Assembly: GCA_943324745.2 (NCBI GenBank)
Contig: CALPMT020000002.1
Coordinates: 1 to 64,000 of the forward strand
DNA: 64,000 nucleotides
Direction of reading: 5' to 3'
Source: Chitinophaga pinensis
Lineage (GTDB): Bacteria; Bacteroidota; Bacteroidia; Flavobacteriales_D; Crocinitomicaceae
In this document: piece after piece, positions 25,912 through 33,990 of the stretch
Layout: the number at the start of each line of letters is the position of its first letter
Numbering within the stretch: position 1 is the first letter of the stretch
Made by a program: the position numbers and the translations under genes
Notes under the pieces: generated by a model
Databases searched by the model: none
Seen by the model: the letters and a program-made list of their open reading frames with translations, nothing else
Told to the model about the DNA's origin: nothing

Positions 25912-26949
25912 TTAGAAATGCCACAAATCGTGCTCAAAATTTCTAAATTCTTCTGTAATTTTTTGAGATTCATACAACGCGTCGATACCAGTACGATAAG
26001 TATCAATAGTACGATCAAATGTATTAGATTGTTTGTAGATTGTACTATTAAATTGACGTTTTTGGAATAAATCATCAAAACTCATCCATTGTGCATCATT
26101 CTTTGGATTATATACATTGTAATTCACAAATACAAAACGACAATGAGGAAAATACAACCAAAATAATATTTTTTTACCTTTAATATTTGTAATCTCACCT
26201 TTATCATTTCTATCTGCTTCATAAACAACAGGAGCTAAACCTAGAATACGTACATCAAACTGAGAACGTTCTTTATCAAAAAACCAATCTTCTTTAAGAC
26301 GATATTCTACTATATCTTCAGATTTATACCAACGTATTTCAGGATCTTCTTGAATCTGTTCTTCAATCCCAGTAACTGGATTTTTTCTAGTCAAAGGCTC
26401 ACCTGTCAATGGATCAGTTTTTACCATTGGAGTTCCATCAGGATTCATTTTATCTTTTTTCTGACCTATCAAACGTAATACATTATCTTTAAAAGTTGTA
26501 TCAGTTTCATAACTTTTTCCAGGAGCTAATTGAACAGGGTATTTAAACAAATCTCCATCAAAAGAACCAATATTATCAGGATTTTCATTATCAAACATAA
26601 CCAAATCACCTTTCAAAATATGAGTTCTTATCACAGTCCACAAAGACCAGCGAGTTGTGTTTTTAACCCAATCCTGATTACCTGTGAATTCATCTAATGG
26701 ATAATACATTGAATGATTTATTTTTTCACGCATATCAATTGATCTCCATATACGTTTAGAAAACATTACATCCGCTTCACGAACGAATTCATAAGGAACC
26801 AAACGTTTAGTTGGAATATGTTCTTGAATATAGATACCATCAATCACACCTTCAGCAGGTATATTTACAGGTCCACCATTTATTTCATTTTGAGCATTTA
26901 AAAATGTCAATGTAGAAAATACAAAAAACGAAGAAAATATTTTTTTCAT
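25912..26949 (-). CDS. gldN: gliding motility / T9SS protein GldN
   Basis: This 345-residue exported protein (signal peptide ending 'LTFLNAQ') has the GldN/PorN core: 'PYEFVREADVMFSKRIWRSIDMREKIN', 'KSEDIVEYRLKEDWFFDKERSQFDVRILGLAP' and 'LFWLYFPHCR...FVNYNVYNP'. GldN forms, with GldK, the periplasmic ring of the type IX secretion system attached to the outer membrane. It is the last gene of the gldK-L-M-N operon and is followed by a terminator. An acidic/charged insert around residues 165-205 ('KKDKMNPDGTPMVKTDPLT') reads like a variable loop. Confidence 0.93.
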   Translation of the reverse strand: MKKIFSSFFVFSTLTFLNAQNEINGGPVNIPAEGVIDGIYIQEHIPTKRLVPYEFVREADVMFSKRIWRSIDMREKINHSMYYPLDEFTGNQDWVKNTTRWSLWTVIRTHILKGDLVMFDNENPDNIGSFDGDLFKYPVQLAPGKSYETDTTFKDNVLRLIGQKKDKMNPDGTPMVKTDPLTGEPLTRKNPVTGIEEQIQEDPEIRWYKSEDIVEYRLKEDWFFDKERSQFDVRILGLAPVVYEADRNDKGEITNIKGKKILFWLYFPHCRFVFVNYNVYNPKNDAQWMSFDDLFQKRQFNSTIYKQSNTFDRTIDTYRTGIDALYESQKITEEFRNFEHDLWHF

Positions 26950-26969
26950 AACTTAAATTATTAAGTATT

Positions 26970-28742
26970 CTAATTCAAAGTAACAGTACAAGCCCCAAAT
27001 TTAGCGCCTGTTTTACCATCAGTATATTTACAAAGAAAGGTAACTATATCACCAGGTTTAGCTTGTTTCAATAAATTGGAAGCAGCTGCATCTATCACAT
27101 TACCTTGACCTTTAGCGGTACGACCTTTGAAATCCATTTTCCAATCAAGTACAGTAAAATTAATACCTTGTAAATCTATAGATGGAGGGAATTTTGCAGA
27201 TAGACCCATCGCAGATTTAGGTGCAGATTCACCAGTACCTTTACCCGCAAAATAAATTGCAGCAGGTGGCAATGGTTTAACTTTAAAAGTAAATGAACCT
27301 AGACTTGCAGATTTTTTGGTAACAGTGTTTGTTCCTTTAATTGCAATCTCACACGTTTTACCAGGACCAACTGTTGGAGTTGCAATCCAAATTGCACCTT
27401 GTTTTTGAATAGATACACCTGTACCTAATAAATCACATTGGTTAAATCCAGCCGCAGTACCAACTACTTTATTGGCATAACCTTGATAAAGAACAGTCAT
27501 GTCAGGTAAGGAAATAGATCCTGAAGGCTCCTGAATTGTAATTGTATGTTCCCAATCTTTCACTACAGGAGTACCGTTTTTCTTACGAATCATAACAGTA
27601 CCTTTCACTTTCATCTCTCCAGAACCACTTGCAGTAACTTTCACTTTCGCTTGTCCGTCTACAGCAGGGTCCACTTTTCCTCCTCCTGAAGTAACTTTCA
27701 CTTCAGGTTGCTTGTCAGAATCGAATGCAGCCATCATTACACTAATTTCAACTTCATCACCTTTAGTAGCTAATAATTGACCATTAGCAAAACCTTGTAC
27801 TTTATTGAAAGAGAAATCCCCCCCCCCAACTCTTGAACGAATCAATGCGATAGCATCAGCACGAGCAGTCAAAACTTCTTTTTCTAAAGCAGATAAAGAT
27901 GCAATACCGGCCACTTGTGGGTTGTGGTCCCAAGTTTTACCTACCCAATGAACGCCTTCTATATCGTGTACTTTATAGAATTCATTTTTAGACATTGAGA
28001 TATAAATCTTTTTCACTTCAGCAAGTTCGTCAGGACTTATCTTTCCTTTCTTAATCATTGCATCCACTTGTTTCTCTAAATCTTTATTTCCTTCAAATTT
28101 ATTGATATCAGCACATTTTATGCTATATTGATTTTCAGGAGTTGATGCACTTTTGACTAAAATTTCAACAAGTTCTTTACGGTATTTGTTATAATTTTCC
28201 CACAATTCTTTACCCTTCCCTTTAGGACTCTTAATATCCTCATTGATCCCCATGATTAGCATAGGTTCATCATATTTATCAGGACCTTGAACATGCCCTA
28301 AATGCATACGAATAGGTTTACAAGGGGCTTTTTTAGCATCGTATTCATCGTGTATCAAGGCCTCTTCTTCGGGAATCCCAGGTGCATTTTTACCATCCTT
28401 AGTGATAGCTTCTTGACATTGTAACATAATGTCGAGTTTACAACCATCTAAGAACACAATCATTTCAGCTGTTTTTTTCTCGATAGCGTCAACATCCTTT
28501 AAAAAGGCAGATGCTTTTTCACTTAAAGCTGGATTAGATTTATCTTCAGCAACTTCTTGTAATTCTTCTTTTTTCTCCTGTCCACGAGCATATTCGTTTT
28601 CATTTGCAACCTGAATATTTTCTTCGATCGCTACAAACGCCTCTAAAATTGATTTAGATACGTTCAAGGCTAAAAGTGCGGTAAGTACAAGGTACATCAT
28701 ACCTACCATCTTCTGCCTTGGTGACTCATTACCACCTCCCAT
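26970..28742 (-). CDS. gldM: gliding motility / T9SS motor protein GldM
   Basis: This 590-residue protein starts with the conserved 'SPRQKMVGMMYLVLTALLALNVS' membrane helix (residues 8-30), which pairs with GldL in the proton-driven T9SS motor. The long periplasmic part holds four domains in known structures and reaches the GldK/N ring. The product is longer than many GldM proteins (about 515 residues). Residues 306-308 (Gly-Gly-Gly) and the first base of Asp309 are encoded by ten consecutive G, striking in this AT-rich genome. GldM is essential for secretion and gliding, so a slip here would switch both off. It lies between gldL and gldN. Confidence 0.93.
   Translation of the reverse strand: MGGGNESPRQKMVGMMYLVLTALLALNVSKSILEAFVAIEENIQVANENEYARGQEKKEELQEVAEDKSNPALSEKASAFLKDVDAIEKKTAEMIVFLDGCKLDIMLQCQEAITKDGKNAPGIPEEEALIHDEYDAKKAPCKPIRMHLGHVQGPDKYDEPMLIMGINEDIKSPKGKGKELWENYNKYRKELVEILVKSASTPENQYSIKCADINKFEGNKDLEKQVDAMIKKGKISPDELAEVKKIYISMSKNEFYKVHDIEGVHWVGKTWDHNPQVAGIASLSALEKEVLTARADAIALIRSRVGGGDFSFNKVQGFANGQLLATKGDEVEISVMMAAFDSDKQPEVKVTSGGGKVDPAVDGQAKVKVTASGSGEMKVKGTVMIRKKNGTPVVKDWEHTITIQEPSGSISLPDMTVLYQGYANKVVGTAAGFNQCDLLGTGVSIQKQGAIWIATPTVGPGKTCEIAIKGTNTVTKKSASLGSFTFKVKPLPPAAIYFAGKGTGESAPKSAMGLSAKFPPSIDLQGINFTVLDWKMDFKGRTAKGQGNVIDAAASNLLKQAKPGDIVTFLCKYTDGKTGAKFGACTVTLN
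27818..27827 (-). repeat. ten-G homopolymer inside gldM
   Basis: Ten C on the plus strand, so ten G in the gldM coding strand (codons 306-309). The frame is intact as given. Confidence 0.9.
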
Positions 28743-28791
28743 TTTCTTATAGTATTAAAAGTTAATAATCTGATAAATTAAATGTAAGATG

Positions 28792-29661
28792 TTAATCTCT
28801 TGAGATAGTCATTGCTTTCAACATATTACCATAGACATTGTTTAAATCTGTAAGGTTTTTAGAAAGCATTGCCATATTTTCTCTATACAATTTAGTATCT
28901 TCAGTAGATGCAGAAAGATTTTGCATCATTTCTGTTACTTGAGACTGGAATTTCTCCGTTGCTTCTAAGTGAGCAGACGAACCTTTTAATTGAAGTTCAT
29001 AAACATTATTCAAAGCAGCTAAATTTCTAGAAACTTTTTGCATCTGCTCACCAAATGATTCTCCTTCTTGAGAAGTAGAGGTCATTCCAGAAATAGACAA
29101 TGAAGCTCTTTCATAAGCATCAGACAATGATGAAACCTTGTCGGAAGCAGCTTGTAAACTAGAAACATATGAATCAGTTGCAGAAACAGCAGAGGAAATA
29201 CCTTGTAAAGAACTTGCATTTTCACCCAAACTTCTCATACCAGCTGCTAAACTTTCTAATAATTCAGAATCAATTTTAGCTTCAGCTAACATAACGTCTA
29301 GTTGTTGCGTTAAACCAGATCCAGTATTTGCAGGTACTTGATCAAAATGTTTATCGTGTTCTTTATGACCTTCTTCAACTAAATCATGTAAATCATCTTC
29401 ACCATGACCAGGTTCATGAACCTCAGCTAATTCAGGGTATACTAAATCCCAATGATAATCGTGAGGAAGTGGTTCAAATGAGGACATAATAAAAATAGCA
29501 ACCTCTACAAGAAGACCTGTAATAAGCATTGCAGAAGCTCCAGGCCAGTGCATAATCTTAAACAATGCACCAAGGATTACAACAGCTGCACCATACCCAT
29601 AGAAATACTTCATAAAAGTTTTCCATTTCAAACTACCAGGGACCATCCAAAAAATCTTCAT
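28792..29661 (-). CDS. gldL: gliding motility / T9SS motor protein GldL
   Basis: This 289-residue inner-membrane protein has two close N-terminal helices ('YGYGAAVVILGALFKIMHWPG' region and 'ASAMLITGLLVEVAIFIMSSF', roughly residues 20-62). The conserved Lys in the first helix and Glu in the second are present, as expected for the proton path of the motor. The rest is a cytosolic helical/coiled-coil part rich in Ser, Ala and Glu ('AASDKVSSLSDAYERAS'). GldL pentamers surround a GldM dimer and power secretion and gliding. It lies between gldK and gldM in one operon. Confidence 0.93.
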   Translation of the reverse strand: MKIFWMVPGSLKWKTFMKYFYGYGAAVVILGALFKIMHWPGASAMLITGLLVEVAIFIMSSFEPLPHDYHWDLVYPELAEVHEPGHGEDDLHDLVEEGHKEHDKHFDQVPANTGSGLTQQLDVMLAEAKIDSELLESLAAGMRSLGENASSLQGISSAVSATDSYVSSLQAASDKVSSLSDAYERASLSISGMTSTSQEGESFGEQMQKVSRNLAALNNVYELQLKGSSAHLEATEKFQSQVTEMMQNLSASTEDTKLYRENMAMLSKNLTDLNNVYGNMLKAMTISRD

Positions 29662-29701
29662 AACTCTACTTATTAAATTTAACTTATCTACAAATTGCTA
29701 T

Positions 29702-31252
29702 TTATTTTAATTCAATCTCATCGATTTCTTCTGCACTACCTTCTTGTAAAAGATCAGCTCCACCTCTACCCATGTGAGTCATCACATTACGGAATCCGAT
29801 ATACGATTTTGCAGTATCTTGATATTCATAAGATCTTGATGAAGTCATACAGTAATAACCAATGTCTTTCCATGAGCCACCACGTAATACTTTTTGCTTT
29901 AATTTTGGAGGATCCCAATCCAAGGCGTCATATCTGTAATCAGAGTTAATATCATTCGAAAATTCATATACAGATTCATCAAAAGCAGTTTCACACCATT
30001 CAGCGACATTACCTGCCATACAATATAAACCAAATCCATTAGGTTGATAAGAATATGCTTTTACAGTATGGAAACCACCATCTTCTTGGTAACGTCCTCG
30101 CATTGGTTTGAAGTTTGCTAAGAAACATCCATAAGAGTTTCTCGTATAAGGTCCACCCCAAGGATACTGAGAACCAGCTAAATCTCCACGAGCTGCTCTT
30201 TCCCATTCAGCTTCAGTTGGTAAACGAAATTCATTTAAATACATATCCCCCATTGCAAGTAACCATGAATTTAAAAGATGTGTTCTCCAATTGCTAAATG
30301 CTCTAGCTTGAGTCCATGTTACACCAACCACTGGATAATTGTCATACGCTGGGTGATGAAAATACATATTTGTCATAGGATCATGAAAAGCATAGGTAAA
30401 GTCTCTTACCCAACAAAGTGTATCTGGATAAACATTAATTACTTCTTCAATAATGAATCTTGATCTATCAGCATGTCCGCGAATTGCATTATTTTGAAGT
30501 TTTTTATTTACATGACCTAGATTTAAATCCATTCCCTGAGGTTCTTCATTATAAGGATTTGCAGGAGTACTAAGCTTACGATGATTATCAGAAATAGTTT
30601 GTCCCTGTCCATTAATTCCATTAGGTACAATTTCAACACGCCCACGTCTTGCAGCTTCACGTAAGTCTAACCAATAGTATTTGTATAATAATTTTCGTGT
30701 GTCAATTTCTCGTTTTTTGTAGAAACGTTCATTTGAAGGATAGTACATATCCGCTAAAATAGGAAGCATTTTTTCGTCTTCATAACTGAATTGTTTATCC
30801 CAGTTTAAAGAAAAAAGTTCTCTATTTTTAGGTCTATCACTAGCCTCATAATCAACCATTTCTTTAGAACTTTCGTCAAAATAACGTTCTCTGTAATTTA
30901 TATAACTACCTGAAACCTCATCATCAATCAAATCGGTATTTGCATAAATCAACTCTCTAGCAATCGAATCTCGAACATGATTACAAAATTGACGATACTC
31001 ATTGTTCGTAATTTCAGTTTGATCCATATAGAAAGCCTGAACTGATGCAGCTTTCTTACGAGAATTGTGCAAGAATGGAACATCTTGATCATCATCTCCC
31101 ATGTTAAATGCTCCACCTTTCACGTAGACCATTCCTAATGGAAGCTCCGGTTGATACGTTGGCCTTCCCAAAACTCCAGTTAAGTGACCAGTTCTTGTAC
31201 TACACGAAGCCAGTACAATACTAAAAAGACCTAAAAAAACTACTTTATTCAT
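29702..31252 (-). CDS. gldK: T9SS ring lipoprotein GldK
   Basis: This 516-residue lipoprotein, from the ATG at 31252, has signal and lipobox 'VLASC' (Cys17), so it anchors to the outer membrane. The rest is a sulfatase-modifying-factor (FGE-like) fold: 'GMVYVKGGAFNMGDDDQD', 'FYMDQTEITNNEYRQFCN', 'RLPTEAEWERAARG', 'YCMAGNVAEWCETAF' and 'VLRGGSWKD'. In GldK this fold is structural rather than a formylglycine-generating enzyme. It forms the periplasmic ring with GldN. The longer frame upstream (12 extra residues) is unlikely because it spoils the signal peptide. It is the first gene of gldK-L-M-N. Confidence 0.93.
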   Translation of the reverse strand: MNKVVFLGLFSIVLASCSTRTGHLTGVLGRPTYQPELPLGMVYVKGGAFNMGDDDQDVPFLHNSRKKAASVQAFYMDQTEITNNEYRQFCNHVRDSIARELIYANTDLIDDEVSGSYINYRERYFDESSKEMVDYEASDRPKNRELFSLNWDKQFSYEDEKMLPILADMYYPSNERFYKKREIDTRKLLYKYYWLDLREAARRGRVEIVPNGINGQGQTISDNHRKLSTPANPYNEEPQGMDLNLGHVNKKLQNNAIRGHADRSRFIIEEVINVYPDTLCWVRDFTYAFHDPMTNMYFHHPAYDNYPVVGVTWTQARAFSNWRTHLLNSWLLAMGDMYLNEFRLPTEAEWERAARGDLAGSQYPWGGPYTRNSYGCFLANFKPMRGRYQEDGGFHTVKAYSYQPNGFGLYCMAGNVAEWCETAFDESVYEFSNDINSDYRYDALDWDPPKLKQKVLRGGSWKDIGYYCMTSSRSYEYQDTAKSYIGFRNVMTHMGRGGADLLQEGSAEEIDEIELK

Positions 31253-31365
31253 TTTACTTTGTTTTAAATTCCGGACATCATTTAACAATCTACAGGATCA
31301 AATACGTTTATGATATAACGGAATTAGTAATAAATGGTTACAAAAATCTATATTTTTTTTTTAAT

Positions 31366-32286
31366 TTACAACCATCTCGGATGTTTTGATTTCTCCGAAG
31401 GTGGTATTGGTGCAATATATCTATATCTAATTACTAATTCATGAGTCCCATTTTTAGAAGACAAAATGCTATTTGCATTTACATCAAACGAGTAACCAAG
31501 TGTTACATTTTTAAGAGGATATAAACCTGCAAGAATACAATAAGTATTTGTAGTTCTTGCTGTTAATCCTACATAGAACAAATTAGCATGTGAATATTTC
31601 ACATTAAAATCACCTACATTTTTAATCAAATCACTCATTACAAAAAGTTGAAATTCGACATCTTTTTTAGGTCCTAATAAATTTACTATTTTGTGCCCAA
31701 CATTAAAGAAATAATGTCTTTCACTAGTATAGTTAGAACTATGTATCGTTGGTTTATTTAAGTGAGTATTCGAAAGACCTACATAATATCCTTTAAAACT
31801 TTTATAATAAACTCCAAAATTGGCGTCTAAATTAGTTCCTGTGCTTGCTTTTGGCAGTGAAGCATCATTATTTGTTGTTGGAGCAATAAAATCAGGCTCA
31901 ATTCCAAAATTTAACATCCCTAAACCAATACCCGCATGTACAATCCCTGCCTCACCTATTTGAAAAGGATAAGAATAATTCAACATAAGTCGATTTTGGC
32001 GAATTGGACCTATTGCATCATGATAAAAAGACACTCCAGCACCTCCAACAGCAAATTTACTCAGATTCATTTCAGCATTAAAAATGGCTGTATTTGGTGC
32101 TCCAGCAATTTTATCCCATTGATTACGGTACATCATAGTACTTGTAAAGCCTTCTTCAACTCCAGTTGTTGCAGGGTTTACTCTTAATTTATCAAACATA
32201 AAGTTAGTCATCATAATATCTTGCTGAGCAGACAATTCCTGAGCAACAAATATAAATAATAGACAATAAAGAAGATTTTTAATCAT
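31366..32286 (-). CDS. type IX secretion membrane protein, PorP/SprF family
   Basis: This 306-residue outer-membrane protein has a signal peptide ending 'ELSAQ'. Family hallmarks follow: 'FMFDKLRVNPATTG', 'TMMYRNQWDKIAGAPNTAIFNAE', 'GAGVSFYHDAIGPIRQNRLMLNYSY' and 'VTLGYSFDVNANSI'. PorP/SprF proteins are beta-barrels that pair with gliding motors, adhesins or T9SS effectors. It is 113 bases upstream of gldK in the same direction, so it is probably part of the same T9SS gene set. Confidence 0.9.
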   Translation of the reverse strand: MIKNLLYCLLFIFVAQELSAQQDIMMTNFMFDKLRVNPATTGVEEGFTSTMMYRNQWDKIAGAPNTAIFNAEMNLSKFAVGGAGVSFYHDAIGPIRQNRLMLNYSYPFQIGEAGIVHAGIGLGMLNFGIEPDFIAPTTNNDASLPKASTGTNLDANFGVYYKSFKGYYVGLSNTHLNKPTIHSSNYTSERHYFFNVGHKIVNLLGPKKDVEFQLFVMSDLIKNVGDFNVKYSHANLFYVGLTARTTNTYCILAGLYPLKNVTLGYSFDVNANSILSSKNGTHELVIRYRYIAPIPPSEKSKHPRWL

Positions 32287-32696
32287 CTTGTATTTTTATG
32301 TTTTTCAATTAGTTAAACGTAAAATGGCATTCAAAAAATATCATTTTAGGTTGCTAAATTACGGAAAAATTGTTGATTTTTCAACGATAAGACCAAAAAA
32401 ATGTAGTTTTCAACAATGATTTGTTACTTTTAAATGAGTGATAAAAATAACAAAGAATTCATTGAAAATAGAAACATTCAAATAATTAAGAAGTTTTTTA
32501 AAAAAAATGAATCACTAACTCGCTTTTTTATATTGAATTTTTCTCTGTAAAGTTTATATAGTCAAGGTTTTTGACCTGAGTTCACGAATAGGAATTCAAG
32601 GTTCTTAAATAAGTTATTACATGGTACAAATTGAAAAATAAATCTAAACAATTCTATTTACAACTTTACGAATTGACATACCTAAAATAATTTAAA
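32287..32696. other. intergenic region upstream of the PorP/SprF gene
   Basis: This stretch is AT-rich with no recognisable gene. A 38-codon plus-strand frame at 32434-32550 (MSDKNNKEFIEN...) is too short and too AT-biased to call. A clear terminator for the minus-strand gene at 32782 follows at 32697-32738. Confidence 0.5.
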
Positions 32697-32738
32697 CCAT
32701 TCAACAAAAAACAAGAAATTTTATTTTTTGTTGAATGG
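32697..32738 (-). terminator. intrinsic terminator of the arginase-fold gene
   Basis: CCATTCAACAAAAAA (32697-32711) and TTTTTTGTTGAATGG (32724-32738) form a perfect 15-bp stem with a 12-base loop. The minus strand continues with a T-rich tract. Confidence 0.8.
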
Positions 32739-32781
32739 ATTTTTATATTTATAAATATACTTTGAAGAATTATAGATAATA

Positions 32782-33930
32782 TTATTTCAATTTTTGATAT
32801 GTTCGCCACCAAAGATCGGGTATTTCGTTTTTAAGAGCAAATTCATAGTCATCTTGATTGCATGGAATTAAGTGATGGCGATCATAACGAGTATGTTCTT
32901 TTATTGGATGAGGAACTTCCATCCACCAGCGTTCAGACTTATTGCTTTTATAAAAAATGAGGTCATTTTCAAAAGCTTCATGGTGCACCATGAATTTTTT
33001 GTATTCAGTTTTAGCACATTTAGGAAAGTCTCCTTTACGATCGGCAATTCCGTCAATAAAATACCAAATTAATTGAGCGACCAATTGATGAGCTTCTAAA
33101 GCTATTCCAGGAAAATAATTAAAAATCCCAAATGACGAAACTTTATCAGAAACACCTGTATATTTTGCAATTTGGCATGCTTGTTCCGCATAAAACCCAT
33201 TAGGGGAATTATATTCTTTTCCTTTGAGATCACTAGATTTTAATGCTTTTAAATCAATATTTAATATATCAGCGTTACGTATCAGTGGTTCTGCTTTTCT
33301 AAAATCAGCATTAAACTCTCCTAAACGAAGTGTATCGAAATACAATTTTTCAAAAAGATCCATTTCAGATTGTTTGATAAAAGGAGCTTGTAATCCGATA
33401 ACACTATAATTGAATAAAAAGGAAGGAGTATGCGTCAAAATTTGACTTAGAAATCCTGAATTATAAATTCCTATATCTGGGCTTCCAAAGTCCATTTTTG
33501 AATCAATCGTTGTAATATTTACTGATTGCTCAAGGTTTTTATAACCTTGATAAAGAGGAAAAAGTAGATCTTGTGTACCTCCTATTATTATAGGTATTAC
33601 ATCTTGCTTAATTAATTCTTCAGCTACTTGGGATAGCGCAAAATAAGTGTCTTCAATTTTTTCTCCTGGAAGTAGATTCCCTAAATCATATATTTTTTTC
33701 TCCCAATTTGCATTCGGGAACAAATTATAAAATTCTTCGCGAAACCTGGTGTCACTTTGACCATGATACTCTTCTGATCCATTTCTAAATTCCGGACAAT
33801 AAAAAAGTGCAATAGTACCTTTTTCAATTTCTGGAAAATTCCCTTCAGCATGAGAAATGATCATTGATGCAATTGACTCATCTTTAAAAAAATCGATTTC
33901 AATAGGTTGAAAAAAATAAGAAATATCCAT
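32782..33930 (-). CDS. arginase-fold (ureohydrolase) family protein, metal site degenerate
   Basis: This 382-residue protein has the order and spacing of the ureohydrolase fold but lost ligands. The first motif is IIGGTQD, where Gln120 replaces the metal His of GGDHS. The second is DSKMD (143-147), where Lys145 replaces His of DAHxD. The third is NIDLK, where Lys228 replaces the second Asp of SxDxD. It is therefore unlikely to be an active manganese enzyme, although such genes are often annotated formimidoylglutamase. The 'ERWWMEVPHP' and 'DLWWRTYQKLK' C-terminal segments look conserved and family-specific. It lies between topA and the gldK/PorP genes, a neighbourhood I believe occurs in other Flavobacteria. 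Binding or scaffolding is more likely than catalysis. Confidence 0.8.
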   Translation of the reverse strand: MDISYFFQPIEIDFFKDESIASMIISHAEGNFPEIEKGTIALFYCPEFRNGSEEYHGQSDTRFREEFYNLFPNANWEKKIYDLGNLLPGEKIEDTYFALSQVAEELIKQDVIPIIIGGTQDLLFPLYQGYKNLEQSVNITTIDSKMDFGSPDIGIYNSGFLSQILTHTPSFLFNYSVIGLQAPFIKQSEMDLFEKLYFDTLRLGEFNADFRKAEPLIRNADILNIDLKALKSSDLKGKEYNSPNGFYAEQACQIAKYTGVSDKVSSFGIFNYFPGIALEAHQLVAQLIWYFIDGIADRKGDFPKCAKTEYKKFMVHHEAFENDLIFYKSNKSERWWMEVPHPIKEHTRYDRHHLIPCNQDDYEFALKNEIPDLWWRTYQKLK

Positions 33931-33990
33931 TAGAATGAAGAATTAAAAGTGACGAGTTAATAGTGATGTATACGATGCATAATTAAGAAA

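Noticed and set aside
27818-27827. gldM called as a frameshifted pseudogene because of the G-run
   Set aside because: The frame is intact on both sides with ten G and the downstream domain continues normally.
32434-32550. 38-residue frame in the gap upstream of the PorP gene
   Set aside because: Too short, very AT-biased, with a promoter-like box too near the start; no homology can be seen by eye.
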